A DNA stretch of 64,000 bases, from positions 90,507-154,506 of the forward strand of contig CAJOFY010000001.1 of NCBI GenBank assembly GCA_905233945.1, given 5' to 3'. The stretch comes from an uncultured bacterium (lineage in GTDB: Bacteria; UBP6; UBA1177). How positions within the stretch are numbered: position 1 is the first letter of the stretch; every line of letters starts with the position of its first letter. Positions 53,083-61,584 of this stretch are shown here, piece after piece. Under the pieces are notes generated by a model. That model saw only the letters and a list, made by a program, of their open reading frames with translations. It was not told the DNA's origin and searched no databases. Position numbers and translations under genes: made by a program.

Positions 53083-54432
53083 ATGAACAAGTATGTAGAA
53101 AGCGTTATCGAAAACGTAAAAGCGAAACACGCTAACGAACCCGAATTCGTTCAGACTGTAGAAGAAGTTCTTTCTTCTCTTTCTCCTGTTGTTGACGCTC
53201 ATCCTGAGTATGAGAAGGCAGACCTTCTTAACCGCATGACTGAGCCGGAAAGAATGTTCACATTCAGAGTTGTCTGGACCGACGATCAGGGCAACACCCA
53301 CACCAACCGTGGTTGGAGATGCCAGTTCAACGGCGCGATCGGACCGTACAAAGGCGGACTCCGTTTCCAGAAGAACGTTTACGAAGGAATCATTAAGTTC
53401 CTCGGCTTCGAGCAGACCTTCAAAAACTCGCTTACCGGTCTTCCTATCGGCGGCGCAAAAGGCGGCTCGGACTTCGATCCTGCTGGCAAATCTGATGCAG
53501 AAGTTATGCGTTTCTGCCAGAGCTTCATGACAGCTCTTTACCGTTACATCAGCCCGGACATCGACGTTCCGGCTGGCGACATGGGTGTAGGCGGAAGAGA
53601 AATCGGCTACCTCTATGGTCAGTACAGAAGACTTAAAGGCGTTTGGGAAAACGGCGTTCTTACCGGCAAAGGTCTTACCTACGGCGGATCGCTCATTCGT
53701 CCTGAAGCTACCGGTTACGGCGCAGTTTACTACCTTGAGAACGTCCTCAAACATGAAGGCGACAAAATCGAAGGAAAGAAAATTGCAGCAGCTGGTTTCG
53801 GCAACGTTACATGGGGTATCTGCAAGAAAGCTATGCAGCTTGGCGCAAAAGTCATCACCCTTTCGGGTCCTGACGGATACATCCTTGACGAAGACGGCGT
53901 AGCAACTCCGGAAAAGGTTGATTACCTTCTTGAAATGAGAGCTAAAGACCCGATGCACGTTAAACCGTACGCTGACAAGTTCGGCTGCAAATTCATCCCC
54001 GGCGAGAAACCTTGGGGCGTAAAATGCGATGTCGTTATGCCGTCAGCTATGCAGAATGACGTCAAAATGCCGCAGGCTGAAAAGATCGCTGCATGTGGCG
54101 CAAAATACTACATCGAAGTCGCAAATATGCCGACCACGAACGATGCACTCAATTTCCTTCGCGCTCAGAAACACATCATCGTTGCTCCGTCGAAAGCAGT
54201 TAACGCAGGCGGTGTAGGCGTTTCCGCACTCGAAATGTCTCAGAACAGCGAAAGACTTGTTTGGACCGCTGAAGAAGTTGATGAAAAACTTAAACAGATG
54301 ATGAAGAACATCCACGACAACTCTGCAGCAGCAGCTGAAAAATACGGCCTTGGCTATGACCTCGTTGCAGGTGCAAACATTGCCGGATTCGAGAAAGTTG
54401 CAACCGCTATGATGGAACAGGGACTCTTCTAA
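53083..54432 (+). CDS. gdhA: NADP-type glutamate dehydrogenase
   Basis: 449 residues from the ATG at 53083 (ATGGAGGT carries the ribosome site; the ATG at 53071 is part of it). Interconverts 2-oxoglutarate plus ammonia and glutamate. The block PIGGAKGGSDFDPAGKSD has the catalytic Lys, and GPYKGGLRF the substrate Lys. NVTWGICKKAMQLGAKV is the nucleotide-binding part. Length fits the hexameric small-type enzyme. High use of GCA, GTT and other frequent codons suggests strong expression. Confidence 0.96.
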   Translation: MNKYVESVIENVKAKHANEPEFVQTVEEVLSSLSPVVDAHPEYEKADLLNRMTEPERMFTFRVVWTDDQGNTHTNRGWRCQFNGAIGPYKGGLRFQKNVYEGIIKFLGFEQTFKNSLTGLPIGGAKGGSDFDPAGKSDAEVMRFCQSFMTALYRYISPDIDVPAGDMGVGGREIGYLYGQYRRLKGVWENGVLTGKGLTYGGSLIRPEATGYGAVYYLENVLKHEGDKIEGKKIAAAGFGNVTWGICKKAMQLGAKVITLSGPDGYILDEDGVATPEKVDYLLEMRAKDPMHVKPYADKFGCKFIPGEKPWGVKCDVVMPSAMQNDVKMPQAEKIAACGAKYYIEVANMPTTNDALNFLRAQKHIIVAPSKAVNAGGVGVSALEMSQNSERLVWTAEEVDEKLKQMMKNIHDNSAAAAEKYGLGYDLVAGANIAGFEKVATAMMEQGLF

Positions 54433-54455
54433 TCGAACCTGTTTTACGGTTTTTT

Positions 54456-54484
54456 GCGGGGAGCTTCGGCTCCCCGTTTTTTTT
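54456..54484 (+). terminator. Rho-independent terminator after gdhA
   Basis: Stem CGGGGAGC (54457-54464) with GCTCCCCG (54469-54476), a stable UUCG tetraloop, followed by eight T. Confidence 0.95.
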
Positions 54485-54535
54485 GCCTTTGATTATTCCG
54501 TGAATATGAGATTATGATAAAGAATAGTACTTTTT

Positions 54536-56107
54536 TTATTTGTCGGATTCGGATTCAACCGACAGTTTTCTCATGAAGAATTTGCCGAAACAGAAGAGTG
54601 TTACCGGCGTGAGAAGCGCCATTGCGCCTATCCAGAACCAGATCATCGCGTGGTCCGGAGAAGCGGGAAGGGGATGTCCGTTCTCGAACGGGGTGTAGAT
54701 TTTTATAAGAAGTCCCGACATTGGTCCGACGAAGAATTTTGCCGCGAACCACGGCAGGATCGAAAGGGCGATGTAGGTGCCTTCCTTTCCTTTCGGTGCG
54801 ATCTCAGCGGTGAACTGCATGAGTCTGGGCGACCATATCGATTCACCGATCGTGAAAATGAATATGAAGAAAATAAGCGGCCAGTATTCTGCAACTGCCG
54901 TGATCCCCGACATTTTTTCAGGAGAATCTACAAGTCCCAGCCATTTTATGAAGACGAGTTCGCCGAGCGGAGTATTCGTCAGACCTTCGAAAAATGAAGG
55001 GGGAATGACTGCGATGAAGCATGCGAGCGAGGAAACGATAGAGCCGATGATCATCATTTTGTAGGAGGAAGTCTTTTTCGTGATGTAGGAAACTATCGGA
55101 ACCGCGAAAATGATGAGGACTGAGTTCAAAAATCCGTAGATATTGCCTATCGGAGCGCCTTCGCCGAGAACGCTTATGCCGTATTTCGGGAAAGTGTAGG
55201 AGAAGTGGAAGAAGACGCAGCGGACGAAAAGGGTGAGGGCTAAAATTCCGATGTAGATCCAGAAAGTTTTTTCGACAACGACGTTTCTGAGCATCGTCGC
55301 GACATCTATTGCCGAGTTTTTGACCGATTCAAGGCCGCTTCCGAGCTCTTTTTTCGGCGTTTTGACGACTTCGCCTTCATCGTTGATTTCGATATTGCCG
55401 CGGATGAAGCATGCGACGATCAGACTTACGATGGTAAAGCCGAAACCGATGACGAAAACCATCTGGTAAGTCGTGAAATGCATTCCCAAAAACATTGTTC
55501 CGGCGTTCTCGTTGACAGCTCCTGTCGCAGCGTCGGTGACAGAGAAAAAGCCTCTGATTTTGTCAAAAAGCATCGAACCTATCGCGTAACCTAAGTTCAT
55601 GAGAACGTAGAAAAGGCCGAATCCCATCGCCGCGGTGTCTTTCGTCGTGTATTTTTTGATGGCAATAGAAACAAGCGGTCCGACAACGGCGAAACCCATC
55701 GCCATCGGAATGAAACCGAGGACGAAAATAAGTGCCGGATTTGTGACGAACGACATGAAAAAACGCGAAAATAAAAGGAAAAATATGCTTATGAGAAGCG
55801 TTTTCCTGATCCCTATCGTGTCAACGACAGCACCAGTCAGCATACCGATGATCGAAAGGAGGATCGACCACACCATGATGTATGAACCCGCACCTAAATC
55901 GCTGATCCCGCAGTCTGCCGTGAGCCAGAGAGTGAGAGTGAGGTTCATCGCCATGTAGGCGGTGTATTCGATTATGTTGTAGATGAAAAGGAGCCACATG
56001 TCGCGCGGACTTTTCCTGAGTCCTTTCGCATAGCTCCAGATGATCCCGCCGAATGCGAGAACCGCACCGACAATAAGTGAATAAGTAATAATTTCAGTTG
56101 CTTGCAA
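54536..56107 (-). CDS. MFS transporter
   Basis: 523 residues, about 12-14 membrane segments. The MFS loop motif G-x-x-x-D-x-x-G-x-R is seen as GAVVDTIGIR near residue 100. TTG start with an AGGAGGG ribosome site. The C-terminal half has a long insert before the sixth to eighth helices (RGNIEINDEGEVVKTPKKELGSG). Could be a peptide/POT-like or other solute transporter; substrate unknown. It follows the M50-like gene by 19 bases. Confidence 0.85.
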   Translation of the reverse strand: MQATEIITYSLIVGAVLAFGGIIWSYAKGLRKSPRDMWLLFIYNIIEYTAYMAMNLTLTLWLTADCGISDLGAGSYIMVWSILLSIIGMLTGAVVDTIGIRKTLLISIFFLLFSRFFMSFVTNPALIFVLGFIPMAMGFAVVGPLVSIAIKKYTTKDTAAMGFGLFYVLMNLGYAIGSMLFDKIRGFFSVTDAATGAVNENAGTMFLGMHFTTYQMVFVIGFGFTIVSLIVACFIRGNIEINDEGEVVKTPKKELGSGLESVKNSAIDVATMLRNVVVEKTFWIYIGILALTLFVRCVFFHFSYTFPKYGISVLGEGAPIGNIYGFLNSVLIIFAVPIVSYITKKTSSYKMMIIGSIVSSLACFIAVIPPSFFEGLTNTPLGELVFIKWLGLVDSPEKMSGITAVAEYWPLIFFIFIFTIGESIWSPRLMQFTAEIAPKGKEGTYIALSILPWFAAKFFVGPMSGLLIKIYTPFENGHPLPASPDHAMIWFWIGAMALLTPVTLFCFGKFFMRKLSVESESDK

Positions 56108-56126
56108 ATTTTCCCTCCTTTAAAAT

Positions 56127-56834
56127 TTATCTTGTAATCGAAGAAAACATATATCCGATGTCGATCCATGCACGACTGAACCATTTGACATTAGCCTGCA
56201 GGATATTGACCGGAGCATCCGATCCGCCGCCGAGTGAGTACAAAATTATTGCCAGATTGAAAAAAATGAATGTCCAGATGTAGAGATATGAGCGTAAAAT
56301 GCCGCTTGTCTGTATGTCAGTCTGGTGCAGACCGATATCCCTTTTCCAGCATAATATGTGGTGCATCAGAGAAAATCCTATAATGAAATCAAAGACAAAA
56401 AGGTATTCATTTTTAATCATCTGGCGTATGAGTAAAAACAGAAAAGTCACATAAGGCAGCATATATGGGGCCAGCGACAAAACAATGTTCGGAGTGCCCA
56501 CCGACCAGACTTCTCCGAGGTTTTCACCTTCTTTCAGGCGTTCGATCGATTTAGCGTTGAATTCCACGACTTTTCTGCGGAGCAGAAGAGTTGCTACGAG
56601 CAGATGTGCCCTTTCATGAGTCAGTGTCTGTACAAATTCGAGGTTTTTCTTGAAGAAAGTTTTCGACGCTAAGACAAAGGCGGCCATTCCGATAATAAGG
56701 AAAATATAGCTTTGACAACTGCCGCTTATTACCGAATACCAGACATACTGTCCGCATCTGAAAAATTCAAATGCTGCAAGGATAAATGCCGGAATCATAA
56801 ACAACAATGTTATAAACTGCCATAATTTCCGCAT
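56127..56834 (-). CDS. Membrane protein with HExxH motif, M50-like
   Basis: 235 residues with about six membrane segments. HERAH at 73-77 is an HExxH zinc motif at the edge of a membrane helix, and later come LSLAPYMLP (about 119-127) and GLHQTDIQTSG (Asp173), reminiscent of the third metal ligand region in M50B-like peptidases. An intramembrane protease or a degenerate relative is likely; with no partner known, the substrate is open. Cotranscribed with the MFS transporter. Confidence 0.6.
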   Translation of the reverse strand: MRKLWQFITLLFMIPAFILAAFEFFRCGQYVWYSVISGSCQSYIFLIIGMAAFVLASKTFFKKNLEFVQTLTHERAHLLVATLLLRRKVVEFNAKSIERLKEGENLGEVWSVGTPNIVLSLAPYMLPYVTFLFLLIRQMIKNEYLFVFDFIIGFSLMHHILCWKRDIGLHQTDIQTSGILRSYLYIWTFIFFNLAIILYSLGGGSDAPVNILQANVKWFSRAWIDIGYMFSSITR

Positions 56835-57068
56835 GATACTTTATCGCTTAAAAAAAGTTGATTTTCTGACTTTGCGGTCTTTTTACCGCTGACTTTCACG
56901 TTCAAAGCGACACCTCAAAAAGTGTTGGCGCAGTATTATATTTGTGTTTCTGTTTAAAGTAAACAACATTCGGTTCAGTTGGTATAAACAGCGTGTTTAT
57001 GCGGTTCTATATATCATGCTTAGGGACAAATTTGTTCAGGTTGACGGAAATTCCTTTTGCGTGTTTTT
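56835..57068. other. Divergent intergenic region
   Basis: About 230 bases between the divergent M50-like and GT39 genes, before the GT39 promoter. A short hairpin GCGGT / ACCGC (56874-56889) is present. I see no gene here. Confidence 0.5.
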
Positions 57069-57100
57069 TTGACTTGCACGCTCTATACCTTATAATTCGC
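57069..57100 (+). promoter_or_regulatory. Promoter of the GT39 gene
   Basis: -35 TTGACT (57069-57074), 16-base spacer, perfect -10 TATAAT (57091-57096), then TCGCGG with only a short T run. Confidence 0.68.
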
Positions 57101-57129
57101 GGCTTTAACGGTTTGTTTGGGAGTTTTTT

Positions 57130-59367
57130 ATGGATAAAATATCGTCAAAATCATCGATTCATTCGCTTGTTCTGGATCATCCGCGTATTTTCTTAGCTCT
57201 GCTTTCGGCACTTTTCTTTCTGCCTCTTCTCGGAAGCTACCCGGTTCTTGGGCAGTGGGAGCCGCATTACGGCAGAGTCGCGATGGAAATGATGGCAAAC
57301 GGCTCGTGGGACTGGTTCCTTGATCCCGTTTATCTTGGAAAGCACAACTTCTGGTCGAAGCCGATTTTCTGTTTCTGGATGGTTTTCCCGTTTATGAAGG
57401 TTCTTGGTCCGACAGAGCTCGCTTTAAGGCTTCCTTTCGCGATAAACGGCATATTTTTTGTTCTTCTGGTTCATTTTATCGCCGAAAAAATCCTTAAAGA
57501 CCCGCTCAAGGCGTTTGTCGCAGGTTTTGTAACGATTTTTACCCCTTATACCTACATGATAACGCGTCAGTTCATGTGGGATATAACTTTTGTGACGTTT
57601 TTAACCGCGTCAATCGGTTTTCTCTACATCGGGCAGCGCGACAAAGACAGAAAACTGATCCGTCTTTCCTATCTTTCCATGGGGCTCGGAATGCTCACGA
57701 AAGGTCTGCTTGCCGTCTGCTTTCCGGTTGCGGCAATGATTCTCTGGATGCTTGCAACTCTTGATTATTCCAAAGGATTCAAGGCTGTCGTAAAAGACGC
57801 GCTTGAGTTTGTCTTCTCTCTCAGACCTTTTGAGGGAGCTGCGATCTTTCTCATCGTTTCGCTTCCGTGGTATATCTACATGGGTGTAAAGCACGGAATG
57901 CCTTTCTATAACGAGTTTTTCATGGAACACCACTTCGGACGTCTCGGAGGAACGATCGACAAGCCCGACGGTCCGTTTGAATTTTATATCTGGCAGCTTT
58001 CTCTCGGCGCTTTCCCATGGGTCGCATTCCTGATTCCGGCACTGTTTTCGGCTGCCGGAAAAGTCAGAAAAAACAAAGATCTGGCTTTTGTTCTGCTTAC
58101 ATTTTTCTTCCTTTTTCTCTTTTTCACGCTCTCTGCCACAAAGTTTCCGCACTATGTTTTCCCGGTTGTTCCTTTCATGGTCATGATTTTGGCTGAAGGC
58201 TTTGTCGACTTGTTGAAAAGCGGGCGCACGGCTAAGGTTTACCCGGTTATCGGCGTTGTTTCGGCGATTTTTCTCGTACTGATAGGAAAGGATATCGCGA
58301 CAGGTTTCAACTATGCCGATATGATTTATCTGATAACCACTCATCATGTCCAGACATGGTTCGGGCGCGTTTTTGATCCTGTTCCTGTCCTTGCGGTCTT
58401 TCTTCCGCTTATGGCTGTTTTTACAGCTCTTCCGGCAGTCAAACCCGACAAAAAGATCCTTTTTGAGATTTCCGCAGCCGCTTTTACACTTACGGCGGTC
58501 GCATGGTCGGGATATATAAATTTTATCTGGGTTCCGAATATGCTTGAGGTCTTCACGCCGAAACACCTTGTCGAGAAATATTTTGAAATGAAGAAACCGG
58601 GCGACAAAATCGTCGATTTCGACAACTGGAAAAACAGGTCTATGTACTTTTATCTCGGGCTTGACGAAACTCTTCACCGCTACACAAAAGTCGATCAGAT
58701 TCAGTCTCTTATCGAAAAAAATCCGAATAACACGGTTTTTATAACGACAAAAAAGAACAAAGTTTCCGAACTGCGCGCGGCTCTTCTCGACAAACCCGGT
58801 ATTCCGATAACCAAAGTGGCCGACGATGCAGTTGACACCTATATGGAAATCGAGATGTTCACCGCTTCTATGCAGGATAAAAACGCCGATCTTTCCGACA
58901 AATGGAAGAAAAATCTCCTCGAAGAGTCGCAGATTCCGTCAAATATCAAGAGGGTAAACGGAACTCTGGGCGACAAAACCATTGAGATCATCGGCTACGA
59001 AATCAACAAGCAGCGTTTCGATCCGGGCGAAGAGATCGAGCTCACGCTTTACTACAAAGTTCTGAAAGAGACGGATAAAAACTGGAAAGTTTTCTTCCAC
59101 TTCGATGTTTACAGCGGCGCACTTCCGCACTCGTTCAAACTGGACGACTATCCGCAGCAGGGTTATCTGCCGACGACAAAGTGGACTCCGGGAATGATTC
59201 TCAAAGACACTTTCAAAGTTGATGTGCCGAGAGCACATCCTGGTGGCGGAGTCAAGATATATACCGGATTTTACGAAGGAAACACGAGAATGGATGTCGA
59301 TAAGGAATCATTCAACGACGGCCAGAAACGCTTCATTCTTGGAACTTTCAACGTCAATATAAAGTAA
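57130..59367 (+). CDS. GT39/ArnT-type membrane glycosyltransferase
   Basis: 745 residues. About 10-12 membrane segments in the first 470 residues, with the first periplasmic loop holding GQWEPHYGRVAMEMM and FWSKPIFCFW, as in ArnT/PMT enzymes that move sugars from polyprenyl carriers onto lipid A or proteins. A periplasmic beta-rich C-terminal part (about 480-745) follows. The ATG follows a GGGAG site. Coupled by TAATG to the thioredoxin gene. The acceptor is not known; the distant rml/aminotransferase set could supply the sugar. Confidence 0.88.
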   Translation: MDKISSKSSIHSLVLDHPRIFLALLSALFFLPLLGSYPVLGQWEPHYGRVAMEMMANGSWDWFLDPVYLGKHNFWSKPIFCFWMVFPFMKVLGPTELALRLPFAINGIFFVLLVHFIAEKILKDPLKAFVAGFVTIFTPYTYMITRQFMWDITFVTFLTASIGFLYIGQRDKDRKLIRLSYLSMGLGMLTKGLLAVCFPVAAMILWMLATLDYSKGFKAVVKDALEFVFSLRPFEGAAIFLIVSLPWYIYMGVKHGMPFYNEFFMEHHFGRLGGTIDKPDGPFEFYIWQLSLGAFPWVAFLIPALFSAAGKVRKNKDLAFVLLTFFFLFLFFTLSATKFPHYVFPVVPFMVMILAEGFVDLLKSGRTAKVYPVIGVVSAIFLVLIGKDIATGFNYADMIYLITTHHVQTWFGRVFDPVPVLAVFLPLMAVFTALPAVKPDKKILFEISAAAFTLTAVAWSGYINFIWVPNMLEVFTPKHLVEKYFEMKKPGDKIVDFDNWKNRSMYFYLGLDETLHRYTKVDQIQSLIEKNPNNTVFITTKKNKVSELRAALLDKPGIPITKVADDAVDTYMEIEMFTASMQDKNADLSDKWKKNLLEESQIPSNIKRVNGTLGDKTIEIIGYEINKQRFDPGEEIELTLYYKVLKETDKNWKVFFHFDVYSGALPHSFKLDDYPQQGYLPTTKWTPGMILKDTFKVDVPRAHPGGGVKIYTGFYEGNTRMDVDKESFNDGQKRFILGTFNVNIK

Positions 59368-59849
59368 TGGAAGAAAAAAAGAGCCGCAAAATCGTTCATG
59401 TCGCGATATTTTCGCTTGTTATAATAGTTCTGCTGTTCAACATCTTTTCATATTTCGGCGCGTCGATATTCCTTCCGGGGCGTGAAATCAGTGAAATTTC
59501 AGGTGTTAATCCGCAGAATAACCACAGAATGTCACTGGATGTTTCGCATGGGACAGTCATTCTCAGCATCTGGGCGACGTGGTGCGGAGCCTGCATTGCC
59601 GAAATGCCCGAACTCAACAAAATTGCGGAAAAACATAAAGTTTACGGCGCGATAAAACCTGTTTTCAAATACGAAGTCTACCGCGAAGTTTCCCCGAAAT
59701 TCAAAAGTGTCATAGCATCTGACGAATTTTTCAGCGATCTTTACATCTCCGTTCTTCCTACAACACTGCTGATTAAGGACGGAGTCATAAAAAAAGTCCA
59801 CACCGGAACTCTGACTGCCGATTTTGTCGAAGAGTGGGTGAAAGACTGA
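59367..59849 (+). CDS. Membrane-anchored TlpA-like thioredoxin
   Basis: 160 residues. N-terminal membrane anchor (about 11-33), then a thioredoxin fold outside the membrane: LSIWATWCGACIAEMPEL with Cys73 and Cys76, and the cis-Pro region VLPTTLLIKDG. A periplasmic thiol reductase or oxidase of the TlpA/ResA type. The start overlaps the GT39 stop, which suggests it acts on, or is needed for, the same envelope step. Confidence 0.92.
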   Translation: MEEKKSRKIVHVAIFSLVIIVLLFNIFSYFGASIFLPGREISEISGVNPQNNHRMSLDVSHGTVILSIWATWCGACIAEMPELNKIAEKHKVYGAIKPVFKYEVYREVSPKFKSVIASDEFFSDLYISVLPTTLLIKDGVIKKVHTGTLTADFVEEWVKD

Positions 59850-59882
59850 AAAATCACAAAAAATAGAAAAATTTTTCCACTT

Positions 59883-59920
59883 GGGCATTATACGCCCAAC
59901 CTCTCGGGTATAATTTGCCC
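59883..59920 (+). promoter_or_regulatory. WYL-regulator promoter with two operator-like boxes
   Basis: Two 15-base boxes of the form GGG-AT core-CCC: GGGCATTATACGCCC (59883-59897) and GGGTATAATTTGCCC (59906-59920), 23 bases centre to centre. The second contains the -10 TATAAT (59909-59914); TTATAC in the first may serve as -35 (59888-59893, 15-base spacer). The outer parts also form a dyad (GGGCATTATAC / GTATAATTTGCCC). Likely operators, perhaps for the WYL regulator itself. Confidence 0.7.
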
Positions 59921-59944
59921 GTTTTTGTTGTTTTAGGAGGAAAA

Positions 59945-60913
59945 ATGTCAAATCTTGAAAGAGTCGTTTACATCAACCACGCGATCAAAACCAAAGGTTT
60001 CGTCACAAGAAAAGAGGTCTCCGACCGTTTTGAGGTGCACATCGACACGGTGAAACGCGATATCGAGTATATGCGCGATTTTCTTTCGGCACCGCTGAAA
60101 TACAGGCAGAGTGTCGGCGGATATGTCTATGAAACACCCTTCGACATGCTTTTTGATTCGCTTGAGGATGCAGTTCTTTACTACATTTTCGTAAAGCGTC
60201 TCTCTGAGTCCTTCAAACTCAACGGGCTTTCGTATATCCCTGTTATCTCACAGGATATTTTAGCGAACATCGCGACTTACATCCCGGCGAATTTCGACGA
60301 GATCATGGACAACATCACCTACGATTCATCGGATGTCGACTGCATGGATCTCAAGGATTTCAGGAACATTCTCGAATCGTTTATGATGAAACGCTGTGTC
60401 GAGATCTCATACATCAATGCCGACGGAGAGGAGAGCACACGCGTTGTTGAGCCGCTCAAACTGATGAATTACCTCGGAAAGTGGTATCTCATCGCATTCT
60501 GCCGCACAAAAAAGGCTCTGCGCGTCTTTCTTATTTCGCGTTTTACATCGAGCAGGCTCACCGAAAGCGCTTTTGAATATCCCGTAACCCAAAAGGAACT
60601 TGATGAATATATTGACGGATCTTTCGGAATGTTCAAGTCCGAAACAAGCAGTGAAGCGGTGATCCGTGTTTTCGAACCGGCTTATTACTATGTCAGAAAC
60701 CAGATCTGGCACAAAAACCAGAAGGTGAACGATTGTGTCATCGACGGGAAAAAGTGTCTCGAGATAACGCTTCCGGTCGGCGACCGTGACAAGGAGATCC
60801 TGGCAAGAGTCCTCTCTTATTCGCCCGACAGCGAGATAGTTTCTCCGCCGGCTCTGCGTGAAAAGTGGCTCGAAAGGATCAGAACGCTATATGAAAAGTT
60901 CTGCAAGAAATAA
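59945..60913 (+). CDS. WYL-domain transcriptional regulator
   Basis: 322 residues from the ATG at 59945 (AGGAGG ribosome site). N-terminal winged HTH of the DeoR-like type (about 1-60, VTRKEVSDRFEVHIDTVKRDIEYMR), then a WYL domain (about 140-250): VEISYINADGEES, VEPLKLMNYLGKWYLIAFC, which holds the W-Y-L triad, and a C-terminal extension. WYL regulators bind a ligand, often nucleic acid, and are common around defence and DNA-damage genes. The promoter boxes suggest self-control. Cotranscribed with the next gene. Confidence 0.9.
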   Translation: MSNLERVVYINHAIKTKGFVTRKEVSDRFEVHIDTVKRDIEYMRDFLSAPLKYRQSVGGYVYETPFDMLFDSLEDAVLYYIFVKRLSESFKLNGLSYIPVISQDILANIATYIPANFDEIMDNITYDSSDVDCMDLKDFRNILESFMMKRCVEISYINADGEESTRVVEPLKLMNYLGKWYLIAFCRTKKALRVFLISRFTSSRLTESAFEYPVTQKELDEYIDGSFGMFKSETSSEAVIRVFEPAYYYVRNQIWHKNQKVNDCVIDGKKCLEITLPVGDRDKEILARVLSYSPDSEIVSPPALREKWLERIRTLYEKFCKK

Positions 60914-60923
60914 GGAGTTTTCA

Positions 60924-61496
60924 ATGGCTGCAGGCAAAATCCCGACAAATGAAGAGATCATCGCGATGATCCCGTCAAAGGCGGTGCGCGGATATTTAGT
61001 GAAAATAAACTGGCAGTTTGATGAGCACGAGCGTGATATCCTGCGCCGCTACATCAAGCCGAAGAATAAAGATGAGGCTGACAGCGTCTATGCCGAACAA
61101 AATTATGTCACGCTGCCGCATCCTTTCAGAAAAGGCGACATCGTCACCGTCTGCGACAAAAGATTCAAAAACAGAAAACCTGAAATCGGAATAATGTGGT
61201 CTCCCAAAGATGACGATGATTTCTGGAATTTCGACAGGCGGGCAAAAACCGACCTCAAAGGTTTCGTCGATTTCACCGATGTTGCGACAACTGTCGATTT
61301 TCTCTCGCCGGAAGACGGCTTTTTCAGGCACGGACATCCGAACCCTCTCTGGATCGAATACGCAGAACTTGATGAAGATTCTGCCGAAGCACGCTTTCTC
61401 AGAAGCGCGGTAAAACTCCAGAACGGAAACGGCTCTCTCGAAGAAACCGACGAGCTCCGCAGCGAATATGTGGCGAGCCGGAAGATTGAAGACTGA
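60924..61496 (+). CDS. Hypothetical protein next to the WYL regulator
   Basis: 190 residues from the ATG at 60924 (AAGGAG ribosome site, 10 bases after the regulator stop; the longer frame overlaps that gene by 56 bases). Soluble and acidic. LPHPFRKGDIVTVCDKRFKNRKPEIGIM reads like a small SH3-like or barrel fold; the rest is charged. No family is recognised. Context suggests a role under the WYL regulator. Confidence 0.65.
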   Translation: MAAGKIPTNEEIIAMIPSKAVRGYLVKINWQFDEHERDILRRYIKPKNKDEADSVYAEQNYVTLPHPFRKGDIVTVCDKRFKNRKPEIGIMWSPKDDDDFWNFDRRAKTDLKGFVDFTDVATTVDFLSPEDGFFRHGHPNPLWIEYAELDEDSAEARFLRSAVKLQNGNGSLEETDELRSEYVASRKIED

Positions 61497-61553
61497 AGTT
61501 CCTTCTTTTTTGTGCGGCGAAGCAGATTTCATTCCGTAAATTTTCAAAATCAG

Positions 61554-61572
61554 TATAATCCCACGGTTTGTT
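61554..61572 (+). promoter_or_regulatory. -10 region of the TgpA-type gene
   Basis: TATAAT (61554-61559), CCCA, then CGG followed by TTTGTTT (61564-61572). The -35 is weak. It fits the recurrent promoter type with a G after CG. Confidence 0.5.
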
Positions 61573-61584
61573 TCGAGGTGATTT

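Noticed and set aside
59945..61496. Defence island around the WYL regulator
   Set aside because: WYL regulators often mark defence loci, but the neighbours are envelope enzymes, one unknown small gene and greA; no nuclease, methylase or helicase is present.
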